A stretch of 64,000 nt of DNA from a bacterium (GTDB lineage: Bacteria; Patescibacteriota; Minisyncoccia; Minisyncoccales; JANBVM01). The stretch lies in NCBI GenBank assembly GCA_030588745.1, contig JAUUXB010000002.1:22157-86156 (forward strand), in the 5' to 3' direction. The position numbers and the translations under genes are program-made. The notes beneath the pieces were generated by a model that was not told where the DNA came from, did no database searches, and worked only from the letters and a program-made list of their open reading frames with translations. How positions within the stretch are numbered: the stretch's first letter is position 1; every line of letters starts with the position of its first letter. Positions 34,709-42,108 of the stretch are shown piece by piece.

Positions 34709-35590
34709 TCATTTTCCTATTTCAATTTGAGAAGGGTTTTTTAGAATGATTTCCGGCCTGTCTTCATATTCCTTAATTTCACCCTTAATTCTAACTGTTT
34801 TTTGAGAATAATAGTCCTCTGGACTCTGAACAAACTTATATTGGTCTGAACTAAAAATTACACTAACAAAACATTGGTTAGGATATGATTTTTCGAAATT
34901 TAAAAAGACTGTATTAGTTTTTGATCTATAAGTATCAACAATCTTCCCCTCAATAATTATTTCTTTTCCTAAATAATTTCCTGCCTGACAAGCGCCAACA
35001 ATTTTTAATCCTGTTAATTCAGAAGTTAATTTTTCCCATCGAAACCCAATCTTTTCATCTTCTTCTATTATTCTCTCGCCCCATTTACAGCCAACTTTAT
35101 TTTCTATGGCTTCTCTTTCTGCTTGAGCGATTTCTTCTTTATACTTCACATCTTCTGGAGAGAAACGAGCCACCGCTAATCCTTCTTTAACCAATTCCAG
35201 ACTAATATTCTGATCGCTAAGAAAAACATATCTCAAATATCGACACCATTGATCTTGATCTTCTTTTCCTTTTTCTAATTTTACCTCTTTGTTTAAAATC
35301 AACTCTTCTAACGCCTGTTTGGCTTCTTCATAACAAGGATGTCCTCTTTCATCGGCATCAATTCCTAAAATTCTAACTGAATAACCCCCTTCTATCATAA
35401 AAGTATCGCCATCAATAACCTTAGTTGTTAATTTTAAGGCCATATCGGAAAGCTCAGGAATACTTACACAATTCCCATCTTCACCATTATGGTTTTTCTC
35501 TCGATTAGAAATTATTATCGCTCCTCCAATAATTAAGGCTCCGACAATAATTGCCAAGAATATTCTGTTTTGTTTAAAAAATTCTTTCAT
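34709..35590 (-). CDS. Membrane-anchored thermonuclease (SNase family) with C-terminal OB-like domain
   Basis: An N-terminal anchor (MKEFFKQNRIFLAIIVGALI) is followed by a staphylococcal-nuclease domain, with metal/catalytic motifs KVIDGDTFMIEGG, VRILGIDADERG and the Glu/Arg region near DQWCRYLRYVFL. From about residue 195 a second beta-rich domain resembles an OB-fold (LGKEIIIEGKIVDTY, TVRIKGEIKEYED). The ORF track begins at a TTG (35611) inside the previous gene; ATG 35590, after AAGG, is chosen. Probably faces outward and degrades external DNA or RNA, which could feed nucleotide salvage. Confidence 0.82.
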   Translation of the reverse strand: MKEFFKQNRIFLAIIVGALIIGGAIIISNREKNHNGEDGNCVSIPELSDMALKLTTKVIDGDTFMIEGGYSVRILGIDADERGHPCYEEAKQALEELILNKEVKLEKGKEDQDQWCRYLRYVFLSDQNISLELVKEGLAVARFSPEDVKYKEEIAQAEREAIENKVGCKWGERIIEEDEKIGFRWEKLTSELTGLKIVGACQAGNYLGKEIIIEGKIVDTYRSKTNTVFLNFEKSYPNQCFVSVIFSSDQYKFVQSPEDYYSQKTVRIKGEIKEYEDRPEIILKNPSQIEIGK

Positions 35591-35598
35591 TTTTAACC

Positions 35599-36387
35599 TT
35601 ATTGATCCCAAATATCTTCTGTGAAATTTAAAACTTTTACAATGGGCTTAATCCCTGCTTCCCTTATTATTTCTTTCAATATGGGTTGTTTAGAGATAAA
35701 GTTAGCCACTGGAGGACTACTTTTATAATAAAATTTCACAAATTTCTTTCCTAAATTAGTTTTTAAAAGAAACGCATCTCTAAAATCTCTTAAAATATCA
35801 ATTTCTGGAGCTAGCGGAGTTCCATATGCGGCAGTGGCAATAAAACAACCTTCTTCGTCTCTGGATTCTGTTTTATATCGAGTATTAGCTTCCGAAGTAG
35901 ATTCTCTCCAAAAACCCATTCCGAAGATTTTTCCAGTATCTGTATCTTTCATAACCAAGAAATAAATTCTATTCCCGTCCTTCATTTTATAATACATAAG
36001 TATAGTTCCTAACCTTTCTTCAAGATAAGGAGTTCTGCCCTCCACCCCTTCTTTTAATACATTCAACCCCCATATTTCATCTATTAAACTCAATGCAAAT
36101 TGTGTCGTATTTTGTTCTGTCGGCTCCAAAAGAGGTTCAAAAGTTGCGCCATATTGACCTGTTTCCTCATTTTTACCTAGATACACATCAGCTAAACCAT
36201 ACCATTTTCCAAGGAATTGAATTTCTTCACTAACAGAAGAAGCGAAAACAGTCTCTTGTGACTTTATAGTGAATCCAGTTTGAGTTTTCAATCTGAAATC
36301 ATTTAAGATGAGAATTATTAACAAAACTAGCACAAAAATAATGCTTCCAAAAATTATTTTCCTATTTTTCTTAATTTTCTCTTTCAT
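35599..36387 (-). CDS. Membrane protein with C-terminal CFI-box domain
   Basis: N-terminal positive stretch MKEKIKKNRK then one transmembrane helix (IIFGSIIFVLVLLIILIL). The central region is of unknown fold. At about residues 190-250 lies the conserved CFIATAAYGTPLAPEIDILRDF block, followed by FYYKSSPPVANFI, matching the CFI-box C-terminal domain found in many secreted archaeal and bacterial proteins; its role is not known. Start follows the previous stop as TAA-ATCT-ATG, shared with the neighbour downstream of the amber ORF. Confidence 0.75.
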   Translation of the reverse strand: MKEKIKKNRKIIFGSIIFVLVLLIILILNDFRLKTQTGFTIKSQETVFASSVSEEIQFLGKWYGLADVYLGKNEETGQYGATFEPLLEPTEQNTTQFALSLIDEIWGLNVLKEGVEGRTPYLEERLGTILMYYKMKDGNRIYFLVMKDTDTGKIFGMGFWRESTSEANTRYKTESRDEEGCFIATAAYGTPLAPEIDILRDFRDAFLLKTNLGKKFVKFYYKSSPPVANFISKQPILKEIIREAGIKPIVKVLNFTEDIWDQ

Positions 36388-36391
36388 AGAT

Positions 36392-37243
36392 TTATCCCGC
36401 TTTCTCTCTTAGCCCCTCGATCATATACTTTAAGATAAGACCAGAAAACGGCTCTTCATATTTTCTATCATCTATAGTAACAGTTAACTTTGCTAATTTT
36501 TCAGACCATATAAAATATTGCGTCTTTTGTTTTCTTTCTCTTCTTAACGCTATCCCATCACTGTATGAGTCTATAGAAATAATCTTGTCCAAATTCACGC
36601 TTAATGTCCTTTTTTGCCCAGTAAAAACAATTCTTTTGTTCGTAAGGGTAAACATACCTTTGTCTATAACTCTTATTTCTTCGCGGGATTCACTTTTTGA
36701 ACCAAAAGCCCCAACTCTAAAATAGACTCCTTTTGCCACCCTAAAACTTGGACCACCATAACCACCACTACTTACTCTTACCGAACGTGGTTCTTTTAAT
36801 GAAATATTTGGAAGTACACATCTAAGTTCTTCGTCCTTTTTTAAAAGGATAGGTGATGGTATCCCTATAAACTTTATAGGCGCTTTTCCTTCTCTTATTG
36901 CATTCATCCATTCTTCCATATCTGCTTCCTTTTGTTTAACATCTGACATTCCGCCATTGGCTATATTTTTCCATTCTCTCGCGGTTAAAGTCTGGTTTCT
37001 GTATTCCTGCCAAATTAGACTAGATGCGTCTTGAACTTTAGAAAGCTTATGCTTTTCTCCACGTCTAGCAAAGATTGCATCACATTTATTACACTCAAAA
37101 CTCTTAATGGTTAGTAAGCCAAATATCTTCTTCCTGATGGTTTCTATTAGTTGTCCAGACTTGCATACGGGGCACTTTGTAAGCCAAGAGGTTCCAATAG
37201 GATTACCATGGTCATTTAATGTTTTCTTAATTTTTTCTTCCAT
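36392..37243 (-). CDS. Zinc-ribbon/PH-like domain protein
   Basis: The ORF track starts at 37264, but the preceding ORF ends at 37248 and the common start sequence AAATCT-ATG is at 37243, giving MEEKIKKTLNDHG. A zinc ribbon follows (CPVCKSGQL...CNKCDAIF, residues about 22-60). The C-terminal part (MFTLTNKRIVFTGQKRTLSV...IDSYSDGIAL) has the pattern of bacterial PH/GRAM-like domains that often sit at membranes. No membrane helix of its own. The function is unknown; a sensor or adaptor role for the operon is a guess. Confidence 0.65.
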   Translation of the reverse strand: MEEKIKKTLNDHGNPIGTSWLTKCPVCKSGQLIETIRKKIFGLLTIKSFECNKCDAIFARRGEKHKLSKVQDASSLIWQEYRNQTLTAREWKNIANGGMSDVKQKEADMEEWMNAIREGKAPIKFIGIPSPILLKKDEELRCVLPNISLKEPRSVRVSSGGYGGPSFRVAKGVYFRVGAFGSKSESREEIRVIDKGMFTLTNKRIVFTGQKRTLSVNLDKIISIDSYSDGIALRRERKQKTQYFIWSEKLAKLTVTIDDRKYEEPFSGLILKYMIEGLREKAG

Positions 37244-37247
37244 AGAT

Positions 37248-37478
37248 TTATTCATTAACACCATTTTTTCTTAGACACATTTTATAATAAACCTCGTAAT
37301 CATCGAGCTTAAATTTACCTTCGGCACAAGTAGTACATTTTTCAATAGCTTTTTCTACTGCTATATTATGACAATTAGAATAAATTTGTGATGGTCTTAT
37401 CTAACACCAATAAAAAGCACCACCAACGATTAAGATAATAATTGCTATCCACCAATATTCCTTAATTTTTTCTTTCAT
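37248..37478 (-). pseudogene. Small membrane Cys protein split by an in-frame amber codon
   Basis: ATG 37478 opens MKEKIKEYWWIAIIILIVGGAFYWC, a 25-residue single-helix peptide ending at TAG (37401-37403). The same frame continues for 50 codons without a stop, with C/H motifs (SNCHN, KCTTCAEGKF, YKMCLRKN), to TAA at 37248, 4 nt before the next gene's start. The downstream part looks like a real protein end, so the gene is either interrupted by a nonsense mutation or read through at UAG. It fills the gap between the 71-aa and zinc-ribbon genes and is absent from the ORF track. Confidence 0.55.
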
Positions 37479-37498
37479 AGAGCTTTATGAAGTGCTTC

Positions 37499-37714
37499 TC
37501 AGTCAGAAGCCCCCTCTCTTATTTGTATGACACAGGTTTGAATACAAGCACTTTTGTCGCTACTGCAATACTCATCACAACCGCACCTTCTTTTACATCT
37601 TTCGATAGGATCACCTGTGTATTTATACCAAATCAAATAACCAACAGTGATTGTTAGTGATAATAAAGATAAGGTAATAAGAATAAGGCAAATTATTTTG
37701 ATTTTTTCTTTCAT
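37499..37714 (-). CDS. Small membrane-anchored cysteine-rich protein (71 aa)
   Basis: Begins MKEKIKIIC, then one transmembrane helix (LILITLSLLSLTITVGYLIW), then a compact outer part with six cysteines (RCKRRCGCDEYC...SACIQTC). The outside position is inferred from the positive N-terminus. Not similar to a named family that I recognise; a disulfide-stabilised or metal-binding knob is possible. First gene of the operon running to the Mrr-like nuclease, with its own promoter after the site 2 terminator. Confidence 0.6.
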   Translation of the reverse strand: MKEKIKIICLILITLSLLSLTITVGYLIWYKYTGDPIERCKRRCGCDEYCSSDKSACIQTCVIQIREGASD

Positions 37715-37731
37715 AGTGTTTCTTTATCTTC

Positions 37732-37760
37732 AAAATAACCTTATTTAAAACAAAATTCAA
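37732..37760 (-). promoter_or_regulatory. Promoter of the MKEKIKK-type operon
   Basis: Minus strand TTGAAT (37755-37760), 17 bp, TATTTT (37732-37737), placed about 10 nt after the site 2 terminator. Confidence 0.5.
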
Positions 37761-37769
37761 GCCAAAATT

Positions 37770-37791
37770 AAAAACCCGATAAAGTCGGGTT
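37770..37791 (-). terminator. Boundary terminator (site 2)
   Basis: Minus strand ACCCGA/TCGGGT, loop CTTTA, then TTTTTAATTTT. Confidence 0.75.
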
Positions 37792-37797
37792 GATAAT

Positions 37798-37821
37798 GCT
37801 TCTCGGTCGCTCGAACCGAGC
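37798..37821 (-). repeat. tRNA-3'-end-like scar, site 2
   Basis: Minus strand GCTCGGTTCGAGCGACCGAG then AAGC. A T-arm-like hairpin with 5 paired bases (CTCGG/CCGAG) around TTCGAGCGA. Confidence 0.45.
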
Positions 37822-37829
37822 ACTAGCCT

Positions 37830-37851
37830 GCTCCGGCGATAGGACTCGAAC
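37830..37851 (-). repeat. tRNA-3'-end-like scar, site 1
   Basis: Minus strand GTTCGAGTCCTATCGCCGGA then GC, followed by A. It lies immediately after the glyS stop and is the best match to a tRNA T-loop (GTTCGAGTCC). Confidence 0.5.
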
Positions 37852-37852
37852 T

Positions 37853-39253
37853 TTAACGCTCAATTTTCTCTTTTAAAAATTCAACTAGCTCTTTGATTTT
37901 TATCCTAACTTGTTTTGTTGTATCCCTATCTCTAATAGTAACATCATTTTGCTTTAAAGAATCGTAATCAATGGTAATACAGTATGGAGTTCCTATTTCA
38001 TCTTGAGAATAATAACGTTTACCAATATTACCTCTGTCATCCCAGGCAGTAGAAAATTCAGGCTTTAATATCTCATAAACTTGTTTGGCTTTCTTAACTA
38101 ATTCTGGTTTGTTAGCCAACAAAGGAAATACTGCTGCTTTATAAGGCGCTAAATAAGGTTTTAATTTTAAAACGATGCGTTCTTCTTTTTTTCCTTTCTC
38201 TTCAGAATAAGCATCCAACAAGACTGTTAAAAAAGACCTGTCCATTCCAAATGTTGGCTCTACAACGTGAGGAATGAATTTTTCTCCTGTTTCTTTGTCT
38301 GTGTAACGTAAATCAACTCCTGATTTTTCCATATGGTTTTTTAAATCAAAATCAGTTCTATAAGCCAGCCCATAAAGTTCTTTAAAGCTTCCGAAAGGAA
38401 AACTATATTCTAAATCTTCTGTTTTTTTGGAATAATGAGACCTTTCTTCATCTGTGTGCTCCCGCCATCTTAGATTGTTTTTATTTACACCCAATATTTC
38501 AGTAGTCCATGTCCACATTTCTTTTTTCCAGTAATCAAATAATTTTTCCCATTTCTGTTTTTTAGGATTAAAGAAATATTCAAACTCAGAAAGATTAAAC
38601 TGAAGAGTGCGGAAAATAAAATTACCTAGACTAATTTCATTTCTAAAAGCAGGGCCTGATTGAGCCAAGCCAAAAGGAAGGCCGGGCGATAAAGAATCTA
38701 GAACATTTTTAAAATTAACAAACATGCCTTGAGCAATTTCTCCTCTTAAATAAGCTAAAGACTTATTCTCAGGAACAATACCAATATGGGTTTCAAACAA
38801 AAGATTGAATTTTCTTGGTTTGGTCCAATCAAAAGCCCCGCAAGACGAACAAACAAGTTTTTCTTTATCAATAATGTTTTTAATTTCTTCAACATCGAAA
38901 CCTTCAACTTTTATCTCATTTCCTTTTTTCTCAAAATGGTCTTCAATTAAGTGATCAGCTCTAATTCTGCTTTTGCATTTCTTACAATCAACTAAAATAT
39001 CTGTAAAACTATTAGTATGACCTGAGGCCTCCCATACTCTAGGACTCATAATAACTCCTGAATCAAGTCCATAAATATCTTCTCTATTATTAACAAAATG
39101 TTTCCACCAAAGATTTTTAATGTTATGTAAGAGTTCAACACCCAAAGGCCCATAATCATAAGTATTTGCTAAACCACCATATATCTCAGAGCCTGGAAAA
39201 ACAAAACCTCGTCTTTTCGCTAATGATGTAATTTTTGCCATTTTATCAGCCAT
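37853..39253 (-). CDS. glyS: Glycine--tRNA ligase (single-chain type)
   Basis: Class II synthetase of the homodimeric type, charging tRNA-Gly. Motifs include TYDYGPLGVELLHNIKNLWW at the N-terminus, motif 2 around GPAFRNEISLGNFIFRTLQF, and motif 3 in VVEPTFGMDRSFLTVLLDAY; a C-terminal anticodon-binding domain follows. A zinc-type insertion (CKKC...CSSCGAFDW) is present. It is 466 aa, normal. It follows the secreted protein gene by 2 nt and is the last gene before the accessory region. Confidence 0.95.
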   Translation of the reverse strand: MADKMAKITSLAKRRGFVFPGSEIYGGLANTYDYGPLGVELLHNIKNLWWKHFVNNREDIYGLDSGVIMSPRVWEASGHTNSFTDILVDCKKCKSRIRADHLIEDHFEKKGNEIKVEGFDVEEIKNIIDKEKLVCSSCGAFDWTKPRKFNLLFETHIGIVPENKSLAYLRGEIAQGMFVNFKNVLDSLSPGLPFGLAQSGPAFRNEISLGNFIFRTLQFNLSEFEYFFNPKKQKWEKLFDYWKKEMWTWTTEILGVNKNNLRWREHTDEERSHYSKKTEDLEYSFPFGSFKELYGLAYRTDFDLKNHMEKSGVDLRYTDKETGEKFIPHVVEPTFGMDRSFLTVLLDAYSEEKGKKEERIVLKLKPYLAPYKAAVFPLLANKPELVKKAKQVYEILKPEFSTAWDDRGNIGKRYYSQDEIGTPYCITIDYDSLKQNDVTIRDRDTTKQVRIKIKELVEFLKEKIER

Positions 39254-39255
39254 AT

Positions 39256-40923
39256 TTATTGAATTGTTCCATTAGTTATTGTTGGGTCATTTGGCAAGGA
39301 AGTATTAACAGCTGGAGCTGAGCTTTTAATTATGGTTTGGGTCCAGCTATCTTCAGCTGTAATCTGTACTTCATTAATTATATTAGGAATTTGACCTCTT
39401 TGATACACAGCAGGGGTAAATGAAATCTGAAAAGCAATTGTTAAAGGTGGTTCTGTAACTCCAACCCCTCTTGCCAAATCGCCTGCTAACCAGACAATTT
39501 CTCTTGATTGAGAATCAAAGGTAAATTTCTCAAATTCTGGTTCAGGAAACACTCTGCCAGTTAATTCTATGTTTTGAGGCAAAATTGCCTTTACTTTTGC
39601 ATTTTTAATATCTGAATAATGATTCCTTATATGCCACATAATTGTATAAGTGGTAGCTTCACCTACCTGCAACGGAACAGGACCAGAATTGCCAAAAACT
39701 TCATCCTGAAAATATGCTTTTTGGTCTATTCCAAGTTTTGAACCAATTTTTGTAACAAATTCTTCTTTAACCTGCCCAATAAATATTTTATTTCTTAAAA
39801 CAGGATTTTTAACACTGCCTAAATCATCTTTTAATTTTATGAAGAAATCAACCTTTCCTTCTTCTGTTGGAATTAAATATTGAAGGTCTGGAACTCTTCT
39901 CCAGTCAAAAACAATAGAGTTGTCGCCTGCTTGAAAACTTCCATAATCAGATTTTATTGTTTGAAAATCAAAAGCTTCTCCTTCTAACTGATTAATCATA
40001 AATAAATTACTTACACTATCTTCTCCCACATTTTTAAAGTAAATCTCATAATGGAGCCAATCACCAGGCACAGCAACATATTGAGGGTTTCCATTAATTT
40101 CCTGCCTGATGTAAAGAGAATGTCTAACCACTTCCACTCCTTTTGTAGCTTCTTTTAAAACAATGAACTCACCGTTCTTCCAAACACCCAACTTAGCTTT
40201 AAAAACTTTTGCTTCTCCTAAATCTCCAGAAAGCCTGCCTGAGATTTCAATTCTTCCTCCTTCTGATTTATTTAAAACAGGGATTTCCCATTCTGTCTGC
40301 TCAATTGATTTAGGAGTGGAGCTTATAAATTCAAAACCAAATGGATATTCAATCTGGCATCTCAAATTAGTTAAAAGATGTTCAATATTAGAGAAATAAT
40401 TAATCCGAAAAACAAAATCTTTGCCCGATGCAATCTTAGAAGGCAAATCAAAATCAAATACTAAAGGAGCTGACTTAATCTGGCTGGTAAAGTCAGAAGA
40501 TAGCTGGTATCTTGCTTTTAAATCTTTTGGCCTATAACTCAAAGATGCTTTAGTAATTTTAATATCTCCCTCTTTTCCCAAAATACTTATTTTAAATGAA
40601 AATGTCTTTTCTTCGCCCGGATAAATTGCTTCGCCCAATTCTTCTGGACCTAAAATCTGTCTTTCAAAAAACTCTCCGTCTTTTAAAGAATATTCAGGCG
40701 CCTCGAAAACAAGTTCTGGATTATCTAAACGAAACTCTCCTTTGTTTCTATACCTTACAACATACTCTACTTCCTCACCTAAAGTGATTTCAGATGGTCC
40801 AAAAATATCCAATCTTAAAAGTTCTTTTGAATAAACGTTTTTTTGCCAATTCCAAATAAACCAGGTTGTTCCTGCTAAAATAACTATAATAATGAAATAA
40901 TTTAAAATCTTTTTCATATTCAT
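39256..40923 (-). CDS. Membrane-anchored protein with tandem beta-sandwich (DUF11/CARDB-like) repeats
   Basis: One N-terminal anchor (MKKILNYFIIIVILAGTTWFIW) and a large extracellular part of about 520 residues with at least three beta-sandwich units. Each has the pattern of a conserved-repeat domain: V-x-Y-x-x-x-x-RNKGE, YEIYFKNVGEDSVSNL, YTIMWHIRNHYSDIKNAKVKA. Such domains occur in bacterial surface proteins and may mediate adhesion. Overlaps recO by one base, so it is translated from a housekeeping operon. Substrate or partner unknown. Confidence 0.7.
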   Translation of the reverse strand: MNMKKILNYFIIIVILAGTTWFIWNWQKNVYSKELLRLDIFGPSEITLGEEVEYVVRYRNKGEFRLDNPELVFEAPEYSLKDGEFFERQILGPEELGEAIYPGEEKTFSFKISILGKEGDIKITKASLSYRPKDLKARYQLSSDFTSQIKSAPLVFDFDLPSKIASGKDFVFRINYFSNIEHLLTNLRCQIEYPFGFEFISSTPKSIEQTEWEIPVLNKSEGGRIEISGRLSGDLGEAKVFKAKLGVWKNGEFIVLKEATKGVEVVRHSLYIRQEINGNPQYVAVPGDWLHYEIYFKNVGEDSVSNLFMINQLEGEAFDFQTIKSDYGSFQAGDNSIVFDWRRVPDLQYLIPTEEGKVDFFIKLKDDLGSVKNPVLRNKIFIGQVKEEFVTKIGSKLGIDQKAYFQDEVFGNSGPVPLQVGEATTYTIMWHIRNHYSDIKNAKVKAILPQNIELTGRVFPEPEFEKFTFDSQSREIVWLAGDLARGVGVTEPPLTIAFQISFTPAVYQRGQIPNIINEVQITAEDSWTQTIIKSSAPAVNTSLPNDPTITNGTIQ

Positions 40924-41651
40924 TAAATTTGTCCACTTATTTCTAGGATAAAAGATAAATAATGTTTTGAAAACTCCTCTAAATCTTTTAAGTCTTTATC
41001 ATTTATTTTTAATCTAGAAATTACCTCTAGTTTTTTCTCACTGATAAAACGTATTATTTTAATTGTTTCTGGACTCACTAATATATCTGATTTATCTTTT
41101 GAAAGGCAATTTTTACAAATTATACCTTGTTTTTTAGGGCTAAAATAAATACTCTCAGGTTTTAGTTTTTCTTCACAAGCCAAACAATTATATAAATCAG
41201 GCCTATAACCTAAAACAGATAAAAATTTCCAGAGAAAATAATAATAAATTATTCTTGTGTTTTTAAAACTTCTGTCATCTAATTTTCTAAAAACCTCTAA
41301 CAATAAATTCCAAATATTTTCATCTGACTCTTGCCCTTTAATTAAATCATCTAAAACCTGTCTAATGCTGTGGGTTATATCAAGTCTTTTTAAATCTTCC
41401 CTTAAATTTTTAAATTTTTCAATTGCGATTGCATCTGTTAATGTCTTGTAATTCTTTCCTTGGATAAATTCAATTTCTGATAAATAAAAAATCTCAATCC
41501 CTGATTTTAATTTTGAAGTCATCTTACGTATTGCTTTTGCTAAAATCTCTAATCTTCCAAAATCCTTTGTATAAACACTAAATAGCTGATCAGCTTCTTT
41601 TCTATCCACCTTTCTGAAAATAATACCTTGGGTCCTATAATGAACGAACAT
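40923..41651 (-). CDS. recO: DNA repair protein RecO
   Basis: Recombination mediator working with RecR to load RecA. The N-terminal OB-fold begins YRTQGIIFRKVDRKEADQLF and the zinc finger is CLACEEKL...CKNCLS. The ORF track begins at a TTG overlapping the previous gene by 17 nt; ATG 41651, one base after that gene's TAG, is the better start and matches the family N-terminus. 242 aa, normal. Confidence 0.88.
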   Translation of the reverse strand: MFVHYRTQGIIFRKVDRKEADQLFSVYTKDFGRLEILAKAIRKMTSKLKSGIEIFYLSEIEFIQGKNYKTLTDAIAIEKFKNLREDLKRLDITHSIRQVLDDLIKGQESDENIWNLLLEVFRKLDDRSFKNTRIIYYYFLWKFLSVLGYRPDLYNCLACEEKLKPESIYFSPKKQGIICKNCLSKDKSDILVSPETIKIIRFISEKKLEVISRLKINDKDLKDLEEFSKHYLSFILEISGQI

Positions 41652-41652
41652 T

Positions 41653-42093
41653 CTATTTTTGAAGTCCAAAAAGTTTTTTTAGTGCTTCACGCTCTTTTTT
41701 TATCACAGACTCTTCTGGTGTACCCCTAAACGAAGATTGTTCCTTGCCTAATTTTTTATATATAGCCCTAATATCACCTGGGTTGAAAGTAGTTTTGTTT
41801 GGTGGCAGTAAATTTTTAAGTTTTTCTGCAAATTTCTTTCTTTGCGCTTCACCCATTTGAATATTAGTGTCTTTATAAAAATCTTCTCTACCTTTTAATA
41901 TCCCCATCAAAGATTTTTTCTCAAAAAATTCTTGCTTTTTAAGAACACTTGAACCAGTAGTTCCTTTTGGAACTTCTGTCTTTTTAACTTCCGGTTTTTT
42001 TGCCTTTGGTGGTAAGCTATATTCTCTTGGTGGCCCTTGTGGCTCACCCCACATTTTTCGTCCAAATTGTCCGCTTTTATTTTCTAAAACCAT
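41653..42093 (-). CDS. Hypothetical basic protein between ileS and recO (146 aa)
   Basis: Not recognised. N-terminal 60 residues are low-complexity and Pro/Lys-rich (PPKAKKPEVKKTEVPKG), probably disordered. The C-terminal 85 residues are helical and charged (AQRKKFAEKLKNLLPP, KEREALKKLFGLQK). No membrane segment. Lies 15 nt after ileS. Its C-terminal helices and context suggest a nucleic-acid or ribosome partner, but this is only a guess. Confidence 0.6.
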   Translation of the reverse strand: MVLENKSGQFGRKMWGEPQGPPREYSLPPKAKKPEVKKTEVPKGTTGSSVLKKQEFFEKKSLMGILKGREDFYKDTNIQMGEAQRKKFAEKLKNLLPPNKTTFNPGDIRAIYKKLGKEQSSFRGTPEESVIKKEREALKKLFGLQK

Positions 42094-42108
42094 AATTATA
42101 TATATAAA

